Assembly: GCA_016712345.1 (NCBI GenBank)
Contig: JADJRH010000011.1
Location: 1,550,001-1,614,000, forward strand
Length of the DNA stretch: 64,000 nucleotides
Direction of reading: 5' to 3'
DNA from: Polyangiaceae bacterium
GTDB taxonomy: Bacteria; Myxococcota_A; Polyangia; Polyangiales; Polyangiaceae
Positions 1 to 9,300 of the stretch are shown here, piece by piece. The notes under the pieces were generated by a model. The model made no database searches, had not been told where the DNA came from, and worked only from the letters and a program-made list of their open reading frames with translations. Position 1 is the stretch's first letter. The number at the start of each line of letters is the position of its first letter. A program made the position numbers and the translations under genes.

Positions 1-86
1 GCAGCACCACCTCCGAGGTGCTCATCGTCGACTTCGACGCGGCAGGCAAAGTCTGCGACAACGCCTTTTCGCAACTCAAACAGTAG
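1..86 (+). CDS. 3' end of an unidentified upstream gene (partial)
   Basis: An open frame enters the window at base 3 and stops at TAG 84-86. The visible 27 residues contain VLIVDFDAAGKVCDN and end in QLKQ. This beta-strand-plus-gkV pattern recalls the end of small SmpA/BamE-like lipoprotein domains, but the fragment is too short to identify. No hairpin terminator is evident after the stop. Confidence 0.4.
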   Translation, partial: STTSEVLIVDFDAAGKVCDNAFSQLKQ

Positions 87-198
87 AAAACACCCTCCAA
101 CATTCCCATCCTTTTCCCAGAGTTTTTGTCCGGCAAACCTCGCTGCTCAACGGTGCGCACGGGCGCTTTGTCGCCGCCCATCTACCATTGGCCGGTCG

Positions 199-214
199 GT
201 TCACGCGAGCGAAC
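199..214 (+). repeat. Small hairpin repeat, GTTCAC-GCGA-GYGAAC family, copy 1
   Basis: The sequence GTTCACGCGAGCGAAC is a near-perfect inverted repeat around a GCGA tetraloop, with one A/C mismatch in the stem. Close copies occur at 15984-15999 (minus) and 29229-29244. All three are intergenic or next to gene starts. The rest of 87-321 holds no supported gene. Confidence 0.5.
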
Positions 215-321
215 GAACAGCCTCACTGAAATGGTCGTATGAGTCGAGTCATCGCGAGCGCCTGAGCCGGTGATTTGCCCATCTTGCAAGAATGCGCGCC
301 CTGGGGTAGCGTCGCACGCGC

Positions 322-2097
322 ATGGCGTCGATCCGTTTTCCCATTGGCCTTTCCGACTTCCGCGCGCTGCGGGAGGGAGGATTTCAGTACGTTGACAAAA
401 GCGCGCTGATCACCGACCTCCTCGCCGAAAGCGCCCAGGTCTTCCTCATCCCAAGGCCACGCCGATTTGGCAAGACGCTCAACTTGTCCATGCTCCGGTG
501 CTTCTTTGAAAAGCGCGCTGAAGATCTTCGCCCGCTTTTTGAAGGGCTTGCCGTTGTTTCTTCGGAGAGCGCGTGGGCTCACTTTCAACGCTACCCCGTC
601 ATTTTTTTGACCTTCAAAGACATTAAGCCCACGTCGTGGGAAGACTGCCTCCACGGAATGTTGAACGTCTTATCCAAGACTTTCAAGGCACACCGTTATT
701 TGCTTAACGAGGGACAGATCGAGCCCGAGGATGCTCGGCTGTTTACTGCGATCTTGGATCGCCGGGCGACGAAAGCTGACCTCACCATTGCACTCGATCT
801 GCTCTCCCGCTTGCTTGCCGAACACCACGGCTGCAAGGTACTTATTTTACTCGACGAGTATGACTCTCCCATCCATGCCGGCTATACAAACAAATATTAC
901 GACGAGGTAGTCGCCTTTTTTCGAGACTTCTTGTCAGGTGGTTTTAAAGACAATCCACACCTGTGGAAAGGGGTGCTGACGGGCATCCTTCGCGTCGCCA
1001 AAGAGAGCATGTTTTCGGGGTTGAACAACATCGACGTTTTCAGCATCCTGCGCACTCAACTGAGCGCCGCGTTTGGCTTTACCGAGAGTGAAGTGTACGC
1101 ACTGGCCGAGGCTGCTGGACAAGCTGGCAACATGGATGGTATTCGCGATTATTATAACGGCTATCTGTTTGGGGGACAGGCGATCTATAATCCATGGTCG
1201 GTCCTGTCGTTCTTCAACCGGGGTGATGGCGTCCTTCGGCCTTATTGGATTGAAACAAGTTCAAACGACCTCGTTCGCGCGCTGCTTCTCACCGGCCCGC
1301 GAGGGGTCAAAGCCGAGCTTGAAACGCTCCTCGCGGGTGGCACAGTCGACAAGCCGATTGATGAAAATATTGTTCTCCGCGACATCTCTACCCACTCCGA
1401 TGCCGTGTGGAGCTTTTTGCTATTCACGGGATACCTCAAAGCGGTTGAACTTTCGTTTGTGGAAGGGATTCAGAGCGCGACGCTGGCCGTTCCCAACACC
1501 GAGGTGAGCCTTGCCCTTCGAAGTATGGCCCGAGCGTGGCTTCAGGCGCAGGTTGGCAGCTCCGACGAGTTGAAAGAACTGCTTGACGCGCTGCTCCGCG
1601 GTGATGCCCCAACGGTAGAGCGCCACCTCGCTCAAATGGTTCAAGTCAACCTTTCCTTTTTTGATACCTCCCCACCTCAACCTGAACGATTCTACCATGG
1701 CCTTGTGGTAGGCCTTCTCGCCGGCCTCGCCCCTCGGTACGACGTGCGATCCAACCGCGAGTCAGGGTATGGCCGTTGCGATGTGATGGTCCTCCCCAAA
1801 ACGGTAGGCCAGCCGGGCGTGGCGCTGGAGTTGAAAAGTGTCCACACCGATGCCGGTGAAACCGTGGAAAAAGCGTTTCGCGCCGCGTTTCGACAACTGG
1901 CTGAAAAAGACTACGCCGCCGAGCTGCGCGCCCGCGGCGCAACGCCCATCATTCAACTCGCCGCGGTGTTTGAAGGCAAGCGCGTGTTCGTGCGCGTGGC
2001 GAGCGAGAAAAAAGCCGCTCGCAAGCCAACAACCACCCGAAAAACAGCCTCCAAGAAAGCCGTTTCCAAGTCCAAAGCGGCTACCAAAAAGTCGTAG
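322..2097 (+). CDS. AAA-ATPase-like protein with C-terminal PD-(D/E)XK nuclease-like domain
   Basis: A 591-residue protein of the AAA-ATPase_like (PF09820) plus PDDEXK_9 (PF08011) type, common in bacteria and often near defence or mobile genes; its biochemical role is not settled. The N-terminus has the family opening (FPIGLSDFRALREGG, YVDKS), a P-loop-like RPRRFGKT at residues 45-52 and a Walker B-like LILLDEYDSP near 175-184. The C-terminal third has GYGRCDVMV followed by ALELKSV near 500-508, matching the D and ExK elements of the nuclease fold. A Lys/Thr/Ser-rich tail follows residue 565. It lies just outside the left direct repeat of the next module, so it may be a neighbour rather than a component. 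Confidence 0.85.
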   Translation: MASIRFPIGLSDFRALREGGFQYVDKSALITDLLAESAQVFLIPRPRRFGKTLNLSMLRCFFEKRAEDLRPLFEGLAVVSSESAWAHFQRYPVIFLTFKDIKPTSWEDCLHGMLNVLSKTFKAHRYLLNEGQIEPEDARLFTAILDRRATKADLTIALDLLSRLLAEHHGCKVLILLDEYDSPIHAGYTNKYYDEVVAFFRDFLSGGFKDNPHLWKGVLTGILRVAKESMFSGLNNIDVFSILRTQLSAAFGFTESEVYALAEAAGQAGNMDGIRDYYNGYLFGGQAIYNPWSVLSFFNRGDGVLRPYWIETSSNDLVRALLLTGPRGVKAELETLLAGGTVDKPIDENIVLRDISTHSDAVWSFLLFTGYLKAVELSFVEGIQSATLAVPNTEVSLALRSMARAWLQAQVGSSDELKELLDALLRGDAPTVERHLAQMVQVNLSFFDTSPPQPERFYHGLVVGLLAGLAPRYDVRSNRESGYGRCDVMVLPKTVGQPGVALELKSVHTDAGETVEKAFRAAFRQLAEKDYAAELRARGATPIIQLAAVFEGKRVFVRVASEKKAARKPTTTRKTASKKAVSKSKAATKKS

Positions 2098-2116
2098 CTT
2101 GAGCCGCACCGCAATC

Positions 2117-2142
2117 ACCTGAAATGCCCTGCCATCTGACAC
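2117..2142 (+). repeat. Left 26-bp direct repeat bounding the PNP-TIR-MoxR-FGE module
   Basis: This 26-bp sequence (core CTGAAATGCCCTGCCA) recurs in the same orientation at 10181-10206 with one mismatch (T/C). The two copies lie immediately before the first gene and after the last gene of the four-gene conflict module and nowhere else that I found. The arrangement resembles att-like or target-site boundaries, but no integrase or transposase is present. Confidence 0.7.
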
Positions 2143-2157
2143 GGTCGTTGCGTGACG
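2143..2157 (+). repeat. Inner inverted repeat, left arm
   Basis: GGTCGTTGCGTGACG abuts the left direct repeat. Its reverse complement matches 10169-10183 at 14 of 15 positions, just inside and overlapping the right direct repeat by three bases. The arm covers a possible GTG start at 2152, which favours the downstream ATG at 2215 for the first gene. Confidence 0.6.
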
Positions 2158-2214
2158 GACAAAGCGACAAAACGTGCTGGACAGTCGTCGGCTTTTCTCC
2201 GATCATGCCCCGCG

Positions 2215-3732
2215 ATGAATACGGGCGGCTTTCTCACGGATCCGATGCTCTTGCAAGTGCACGCCGCGTCCATTGCCGTCGGGCTTGATCGCAGGGTGCT
2301 TCTCTCCGGGATTGATCCCACGGTCACTGCCGGGTTGTCCAACGCCGGCTCTGTGTCGGATCAAATCCTCAGCGACCTGCGCGCGCTCAACACCCTGACG
2401 CTCAGCGACGGATCGGTCCCGCTTACCAGTTGGTTGAGTACCGCCAAACATCTTTCCGCCCTTCGATTACAACAAGCCGTGTTTGCGGAAGCCATGCGCG
2501 AGCTGGAAAAGGCAATTGCCGCCCAACAAAAACCGCAGGCGACTGCGCCCTCGCCGCGCCCCGATCCAACGCCGAATCAAAACAAAAGCGCGCCTCAGGA
2601 AGACAGCGCTCCCAATATCGAAAACGCGAACCTTCCCACCAAACCTGAAACACCTGAAAAACCAACTGCCGACGTGGTCATCATCACCGCCATCAAAAGC
2701 GAGTATGACCAAGCAAAGCAGGTGGACACCGGTGCTCTCGACGCTTGGACCGTCATGCCGATCACCGGGTTTGACGTCGCGTTTCGAACCTACAAATCTA
2801 CCAACGGTCAACCCCTCCGAATAGCCCTTTGCCACAGCATTCAAATGGGCGTTGCCGCCGCATCTGAAATGGGCGGACGCCTGGTCGACGCGCTTGAAGC
2901 TTCGTGCATTGCCATGAGCGGTGTCTGTGCAGGCCGCCGCGGTGAAGTTTCTCCCGGTGACGTGATCATCGCCAACCTTGTGTACACGTATGATGCCGGA
3001 TCGCTTCGCGTGGAGTACGACGAGGCCGGCAACAAGACGGAGCGTTTTCAAGCGGAGATGAATCCGGTGCCGCTCCCAGACCAATGGGCGCAAAAGGCGC
3101 TTCAGTTTCAGGTCAACTCCCCGGCCTCATGGATTGCCGAGCGCCCGGCAACTTTGGCCTCCCATTGCGATTGGGCCCTGTCCGTCCTTGCCGACGACGT
3201 AAACCCTCTCAAACATGCCGACTTTGGCCAGCACAAGGCCGCCTGGCCTCAAATTATCGATCGCCTACGTGAACTTAAATGGGTCACCCCCAAAGGGTTA
3301 AAGTTAACCGACGAGGGTAGGGAACATTTAGAAGAGCTGCTCCTCCGGTTTGGCGGAACCTTACCAACCCCCGACCCGTGGAAAATCCACGTGGCTCCCA
3401 TGGCAACCGGCAGCAATGTCATGCGGGATCGCCAGTTATTTCCTCGCCTGTCGTCCGCCATGCGCAAAGTGCTCGGGGTAGAAATGGAAGCCGCCGCAAT
3501 CGGTCGTGTTGCCCAGGCTCGAAAGATCGCCTGGATTGTCATGAAAGGCGTAATGGATCATGCCGACCTCGACAAGGATGACTTTCTAAAGGACTTTGCC
3601 GCGCGAGCATCGGCAGAATGTCTCATTCAGTTTCTGCGTGAAAACCTTACCCCTCGCCGCATCGCACCGCCACCTGACCCCAAGGGTACACTCCAAATCA
3701 TCGGCGCCCGCAGCCTCCAACCCCACCGGTAA
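2215..3732 (+). CDS. Effector-associated helical domain fused to a purine nucleoside phosphorylase-like domain
   Basis: The N-terminal 90 residues are helical with an SVPLTSWLSTA segment typical of effector-associated (death-fold-like) adaptor domains. These bring effectors together in NTP-dependent conflict systems. A Pro/Gln-rich linker follows. From about residue 154 (DVVIITAIKSEYD) the protein is a PNP/UDP-phosphorylase-fold domain with GVCAGRRGEVSPGDV near 236, the ribose-binding GVEMEAAAIG near 421 and GVMDHAD near 445. A winged-helix-like insert (LRELKWVTPKG, LTDEGREHL) interrupts it near 350-385. In such systems these domains act as nucleosidases on nucleotide or NAD-type substrates; that role here is inferred. 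ATG 2215 was chosen over GTG 2152, which lies inside the repeat. The last residues after FLRENL may be frame-shifted; see the next gene. Confidence 0.75.
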   Translation: MNTGGFLTDPMLLQVHAASIAVGLDRRVLLSGIDPTVTAGLSNAGSVSDQILSDLRALNTLTLSDGSVPLTSWLSTAKHLSALRLQQAVFAEAMRELEKAIAAQQKPQATAPSPRPDPTPNQNKSAPQEDSAPNIENANLPTKPETPEKPTADVVIITAIKSEYDQAKQVDTGALDAWTVMPITGFDVAFRTYKSTNGQPLRIALCHSIQMGVAAASEMGGRLVDALEASCIAMSGVCAGRRGEVSPGDVIIANLVYTYDAGSLRVEYDEAGNKTERFQAEMNPVPLPDQWAQKALQFQVNSPASWIAERPATLASHCDWALSVLADDVNPLKHADFGQHKAAWPQIIDRLRELKWVTPKGLKLTDEGREHLEELLLRFGGTLPTPDPWKIHVAPMATGSNVMRDRQLFPRLSSAMRKVLGVEMEAAAIGRVAQARKIAWIVMKGVMDHADLDKDDFLKDFAARASAECLIQFLRENLTPRRIAPPPDPKGTLQIIGARSLQPHR

Positions 3733-5299
3733 GCCGGCACCCGCACCACCTACCCAAGCTGCCAAACCTCCCAGCCCTTCAGCAAAACCCACCCCTCCCA
3801 AAGAACCTACCCATCCAGTCATCCCACCCACCGAACGAGTCAAAATCTTCCTCTGCTCTGCCGAAGGCGACGTTATCCACCGCGACAAGTTTGCAACCTA
3901 CCTCGCGCCCCTTCTCGTCAATCAAGCCGAGGTTTGGCACTCTGGAAAGGTCAACCCCGGTGCCAACACCCAAAAAGAAATAGAAAACGCCCTCAAGCGC
4001 TCCCATCTCCTCGTCGCCCTCGTCACCGCCAACCTGCTCGCATCCAAAGCGTGCAACAATCAGATCGGCACCGCGCTTGGCCGGCCAATCGATGTGATCC
4101 CGGTGCTTGTATCCCCCTGTTTGTGGGAAATGACCGACCTAGGCAAACAAGACCCTCTCCCGAAAAATAAGAAGCCCATCGCAAGCTGGGCAAAACCCGA
4201 GGAGGGATGGAACGATGTAGTGCTTGGGATTCAGGCCTGGATCTCCATGGGAGGGTCAGAAAGTCATGTCCAATCGCCTTCCGAGTCGGATTCCGTCAGC
4301 GATGAAGATGGGCCAATACGTCCTTTTGAGCCGAACTCCGGCTCGAACGTTACGTCTTCAACCGCGGACAACGAGAAGGCGGCCAATCGCAAAAACAAGT
4401 ACAATGTCGCTGGGAGTGATGGGGATTTTCCAGCCCACGTGCAGGCTGAAGACCACGCCATTTGTACTCAACTTACAAAGCTTGAAAAAGCGACCTTTAC
4501 CCTCGCAAAACACCTGAATTTGTCCGGCCAAGCTGATGCACCCGCGCGCGACCTTGCTCCGCTCGTCACAGCCCAGTTGGTACACAAGCTCTCGGGCAAA
4601 GACGTTGTGAGGCTTCTCAATCAGGTAGATGAAGACTTAAAAGACGACGCGCGTTTCGCTGATGAACGGCGGGCCTTGCGCCATTTGCTCCACCGCATTC
4701 TACCCATAGCAAGCGATTGGCGCCCGCTTGTTGAACAGGGTCGAGCGCACCTAACAAAGAGGGGGTATGTGGACCTTCCATTGGGTACCCTGACTCTCGC
4801 AGAAACCATTGTTGCCGGGATTGATCGGCGTCGCTGTTGTTTTGTTTCCAACGCATCTAAGACCCCCCTCGGCCAAGCGCTGGTGCGCGTGCCCGCCGCC
4901 GCGGATTTCTACTTTGACGGTAGCGGCCAGCGCGCTGCCGAGTTGACGACTGGCAACTTGGCCATTCAACTGTTGAACCTCTCTCCCGACGATCCGAGCT
5001 TGCGCAACAAGGAGCGTACACGGCGCCGGGTCGAAGAAACGCTCCAATATTATGCCGAGACCGTGGGGGACAACTATTTACCCCGCTGGCTTGTGCTTGA
5101 CGATCACCTGTTTCAGACCGCACCTTCAGAATCATCCACTTCAGAAGTCGACTCCAATGAAGTGCGTCTCATGGCCACCGTGCGCGCTCTTCGCAGCTAT
5201 CTTCCGTCGCTGCGCATTGTTCGCCTGGCGCCAGAGGAGGCACCGGGTGAGTTCAACTACGCGCTTCACATCAACGACTACCTGCGAAAGCCCATGTAG
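3596..5299 (+). CDS. TIR-domain protein with unrecognised C-terminal region (probably continues the preceding gene)
   Basis: The TIR domain starts near 3839 (VKIFLCSAEGD) and includes VWHSGKVNPG, EIENALKRS and LLVALVTANLLASKAC. TIR domains cleave NAD+ or act as adaptors. At the usual catalytic Glu position (C-x-x-E after the LLAS strand) this protein has CNNQ, so it may be inactive or remodelled. The remaining 340 residues (VETLQYYAETVGDN, LPRWLVLDDHL) match nothing I recognise and may be the effector or sensor. No ATG precedes the TIR domain. The frame opens at TTG 3596, inside the preceding gene, and its Pro-rich linker continues the preceding protein if one base is skipped at 3684-3686. 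A fused product would be about 1,027 residues. Confidence 0.65.
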   Translation: MPREHRQNVSFSFCVKTLPLAASHRHLTPRVHSKSSAPAASNPTGKPAPAPPTQAAKPPSPSAKPTPPKEPTHPVIPPTERVKIFLCSAEGDVIHRDKFATYLAPLLVNQAEVWHSGKVNPGANTQKEIENALKRSHLLVALVTANLLASKACNNQIGTALGRPIDVIPVLVSPCLWEMTDLGKQDPLPKNKKPIASWAKPEEGWNDVVLGIQAWISMGGSESHVQSPSESDSVSDEDGPIRPFEPNSGSNVTSSTADNEKAANRKNKYNVAGSDGDFPAHVQAEDHAICTQLTKLEKATFTLAKHLNLSGQADAPARDLAPLVTAQLVHKLSGKDVVRLLNQVDEDLKDDARFADERRALRHLLHRILPIASDWRPLVEQGRAHLTKRGYVDLPLGTLTLAETIVAGIDRRRCCFVSNASKTPLGQALVRVPAAADFYFDGSGQRAAELTTGNLAIQLLNLSPDDPSLRNKERTRRRVEETLQYYAETVGDNYLPRWLVLDDHLFQTAPSESSTSEVDSNEVRLMATVRALRSYLPSLRIVRLAPEEAPGEFNYALHINDYLRKPM

Positions 5300-5418
5300 C
5301 ACCCTCCGTGATTCCGTGGTGCCGACGACGTTGCAGTCACCCACGCGCTTCAGGTATTTGCGCGACGGCGCCAAAAAACCGGCACAACCCATCCGCATTC
5401 AGGTAAAGTGAACCCACC

Positions 5419-6396
5419 ATGCCCGCGGCCCTGTTGAACTGCAAGCCTAACACCACCATCCCGTTGCCGGAGCGCGGCGGTGTACCTGCGTCGGCCCATA
5501 TTCTCGACCAAGAATCCATCGACGCGGTGAATGCCGCGCTCGCCACGGGTAGACCGCTTCTCGTGCGGGGTGAGCCCGGTACAGGAAAGAGTCAACTCGC
5601 CCGCGCCGCGGCAGAAGCGATGGGGAGAGTGCTTGTTTCCCACGCCGTCGACGCTCGCACCGAAACGCGTGACTTGCTTTGGTCGGTAGACGCCGTAGCC
5701 CGTTTGGCAGAAGCGCAGGTGCTTGGAGCCATGTGCGAGGGTGATTTGGCCGAGGCCAAGCGCCGTATTGCGGTGGGCGAGTTTGTTCACCCGGGCCCGC
5801 TCTGGTGGGCGTTTGATTGGACATCGGCGTTGGAGCAAGCCAAACGAACAGGTGTGAGCGCGCCGTTTCAGCCTGATGATTGGACAGTCGACAAAGGGGT
5901 GGTGGTGCTTGTGGACGAAATCGACAAGGCCGATCCTTCGGTGCCCAATGGGTTGCTCGATGCGTTGGGTCACGGCCGGTTTGATGTTCCGGGTCGTGAA
6001 CCTGTTGTTATGGATCGATCGCAAAAACCCCTGGTGATCATCACCACCAACGAAGAGCGCGCCTTGCCCGACGCGTTTTTGCGCCGGTGTTGGGTGCTCC
6101 ACCTTCCTGTGCCTGAAGACCTAACTCAACTGCTCACATACCTGAAAGACCGCGGCCGGGCGCACTTCACGGCCGACGATCTGACAGATGAAGTGTTAAG
6201 CGCCGCGGCGCAAATGGTCGCCAAAGATCGGCAAAAAGCCAAAGGACGAGGTGTATCGGCACCGGGTTTGGCTGAATATATTGACCTGCTCCACGCAGTG
6301 AAAGAACAAGAATCTACCCAAGCGGCGCAGTTGACACTCCTCATCCGCATTGGAAAATTCGCGCTCGAAAAACATCCCCCCGAGGTGGGCGCGTGA
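5419..6396 (+). CDS. MoxR-type AAA+ ATPase (AAA_5 family)
   Basis: A 325-residue single-domain AAA+ ATPase. It has Walker A GEPGTGKS at residues 51-58, Walker B VVLVDEID near 163-170, sensor-1 VIITTN near 206 and an arginine-finger segment DAFLRRC near 218-224. MoxR proteins are chaperone-like ATPases that usually act with a vWA-domain partner. The next gene overlaps this one by GTGA and carries a vWA-like region, so the two are very likely translated and act together. By analogy with vWA-MoxR conflict systems, the pair would use NTP hydrolysis to gate the TIR/phosphorylase effectors upstream. Confidence 0.85.
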   Translation: MPAALLNCKPNTTIPLPERGGVPASAHILDQESIDAVNAALATGRPLLVRGEPGTGKSQLARAAAEAMGRVLVSHAVDARTETRDLLWSVDAVARLAEAQVLGAMCEGDLAEAKRRIAVGEFVHPGPLWWAFDWTSALEQAKRTGVSAPFQPDDWTVDKGVVVLVDEIDKADPSVPNGLLDALGHGRFDVPGREPVVMDRSQKPLVIITTNEERALPDAFLRRCWVLHLPVPEDLTQLLTYLKDRGRAHFTADDLTDEVLSAAAQMVAKDRQKAKGRGVSAPGLAEYIDLLHAVKEQESTQAAQLTLLIRIGKFALEKHPPEVGA

Positions 6397-9300
6397 ACCT
6401 TACCCCGCCGTCCACGCAGGGGAGGGGAGGCGCAACGCGCGTCGCGCGCTCGGCGTTAGGCCGGGCAGACTTGGTGCGTTTGGCGGCGAGCGTTCCAGCG
6501 GAAGTGTTGAAACGCCAGGCCCAACACCTTGGGTACACATGGGAGGACGACGCACCGCCGCAGGACGACAAACCCTTTGAAGAGCCGGCCCAGCCGCTCG
6601 CGGACGAGGCCCCGATCATTGACGACGGGGTCAGGTTGCCCGTCCCGCTGTGGCGACTCGATAAAATGACGTTCAGCGATGATTCACCGCCTGAACCTCA
6701 AAAGCGCTCCAAGGCAGAATCGGTGCTCACCGATGTGGACCTGAAAAGCCCCGGCAAGTCGGTCTTTCACCTTCCCAAAACACCGCCGCTCACCCCGTGG
6801 TCGCGTTTATGGCCCGTGGTGCGCGCCGCTCTTCAGGGAACTCAACCGGGCAAAGAACCTGACATCCCGGCGCTCCTGCGCGCATGGTCAAGGGGTGAAG
6901 GGGTCAAGCGCATTCCCCGCATGTTGCGGCGCGTGTGGGCCCCCAACGTCCACCTTTGGGTGGATCGAAGTGACAGACTTCTCCCTTTTTGGTCGGACCA
7001 ATTGGAAGTGTGCCGGAGGGTGGCCGCCGCGGTGGGGTGGGGGTCGGTCCGCGTCAGGTACATCACCCCGCAGCAGCAAACGGCCTGCATCGCGCGGCGG
7101 GGCGATTTGTTGGGTGGGCGCCGACCTCCGGGCGAAACGCCGGTGCTCGCGTTGAGTGACTTGGGCACCTACGGGTCCACTGTCGAACGAGCGGCGTGGC
7201 TCCGCACAGCGCAGCGATTGGAAGGTCAAAAAACGCCCATCGCCGCGCTTGTTCCAGCCCCCCGGTGGAGAATTGAAAACCACCTTGCCAACGCCTGGGC
7301 CGCGCGCCCCTGGGAACAGGGGAAAAGCGCCGGCACGGGGAAAGCGAAGGAAGGGCCTGACATCCGTGCGGAGCGTCTGCTTCGCTTGATTTCACCGGCC
7401 CTGGTGGTGCAACCGGGCCTCCTCCGTGCGCTTCGATTTCTGTTGCCGGCGGGTCAAGCCGATGTTTCTACCGAGGCTGATGTTTGGTCGCACCGCGATG
7501 TCCATGCCGCCGATGGAACGGGCTTGGTGCTCACCCCCGACGCCGCGCTGCGATACAGGGAGGAATTTGGAAAAGGCGTTCCCGCCGAGTTGCAAAGCCG
7601 TCTGGCGCGCGCATTGGGAACCTGGCACCGCCATCTACCCGCCGAGTTGTTGCGGGTAGAAACGCTCGCCTGGTTGGGAATGGCCGATGAAACGGCAAAA
7701 CCTCCGGGCGATGTTTCCGACGCTCGGGCGTTTGCGGCGCGTTGGGCTGCCACCGTGCGCCGCGCCATGGAAGAGGGCACGGCGGAGGCCGCGCGCGATG
7801 CCGACGAAATCAAGCGTTTGGGGAGAGCCGTGCTTGGAGCGATGCCGGCCCACACCTTTCAGGTAGAACCTACCCTGGGTGAAGTGTGGGCCGCCGCGTT
7901 TGAAGGGGTGAGCGGCGTTCGCGTGCCGCAAGGGGTAAACCCGGCCGCGACTTATTCCAAACTTGGAAAGCCGGCAGCACCGCAATGGTGGGCCGTGCGC
8001 CAGGTGGGGGATGAATTGGTGATAGGCCCAAGCCCCGATGTGTGGGGTGAACCCAAAAAATGGAAAGGTCCGCCCGGGCCTCTCGCCGACATTCCAAAAT
8101 CTGCCTGGCCTTCGCACGACATTCGACCGGGCAGCCCTGTCGCATGGCTCTTGGTGGGTAAGCGCCAAATGTACATTACGTGGGGTACTGACGGCCAGGA
8201 GCGCAAAGAAGTGCTGCGCCCTGGCCTGCGTTTGCCCTTGCGTGACGGCAAACGAGTTGTGTTGCGCACCGATTTGAGCACCGTGACGTTGGGCGCTTGG
8301 GAAAGGGAACCCTGGGCTACTGCCGTGGGGAGGGACCGATTTGGAATTTGGGCGGATGCCGAAGTGCGAGGGCAAGTTCTCCGCTTTCGCTGGGTGCCCC
8401 CGGGAAGGTTCATGATGGGGTCGCCCGAGAGGGAAGAGGGTAGATACGACCGTGAAGGTCCGATCCACCTGGTCACGTGGACCGAGGGAAGGTGGTTTGC
8501 CGATACCCCGGTAACCCAAGCCCTTTGGCAACACGTGACGGACAACAACCCAAATGAGTTTGTTACGCCGGACAGACCGGTGGAACAGGTGAGTTGGAAC
8601 GATACGCAGCGGTTTATGGAGGGGTTGAATGGCCTCGCCCCAGGCTTGAATGTGCGTTTGCCGACCGAAGCCGAGTGGGAACATGCCTGTCGGGCCGGCA
8701 CTTCCACAGCCACGTGGTTGGGCGATCTCACCTTTCTTGGCGAGAACAATGCCCCGCTGTTGGATAGCATCGCCTGGTACAGCGGAAATTGTGGGGCGGA
8801 CTTTGATCTGGAGGACGGATACGACACAAGCGGGTGGGCTAGAAAACGGTTCTCCCTGCAGCACGGTGGAACGCGCCGCGTGCGGCTCAAACAGCCCAAT
8901 CCTCTGGGGTTGTTTGATGTGTTGGGAAACGTGTTGGAGTGGTGCCAAGACGCCTGGGATGGACCCTACCCATCCAACCTCCCTGTGACCGATCCGGAAC
9001 CTTCCCATACGGGCTCGCTGCGGGTTCTGCGTGGTGGTTCGTGGGGCAGCAATGCGCGAGACGTCCGCGCGGCGTACCGCTACGCGTACGATCCGGCGCT
9101 CGCGGACAGCAACGTTGGCTTTCGTCTTGTCCGTGGTCCACGTCCAGGTCCGGCGGAGCCGGCAAATCCGGCGGAGCCGCTCTCTCGGCCGCGGAGCGGC
9201 GCATCGACCGCGGAGGGGGCGGGGATTTCGGCGAGGCACGAGCCGAAATCCCCCGGCACAGGAATGCACCCCCTCCGTCAAGGCCGTGCCGCCCCTTGGA

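Noticed and set aside
2152..2214. GTG 2152 as start of the phosphorylase gene
   Set aside because: It would place the start inside the inverted repeat and add 21 residues without domain similarity; ATG 2215 fits better.
5350..6102. 250-codon frame antisense to the MoxR gene
   Set aside because: It overlaps the full Walker A/B region on the other strand and has no recognisable domain.
7635..9281. 548-codon open frame antisense to the FGE-domain gene
   Set aside because: Composition follows the complement of a GC-biased coding frame, no domain or start context is recognisable, and the sense strand has clear homology throughout.
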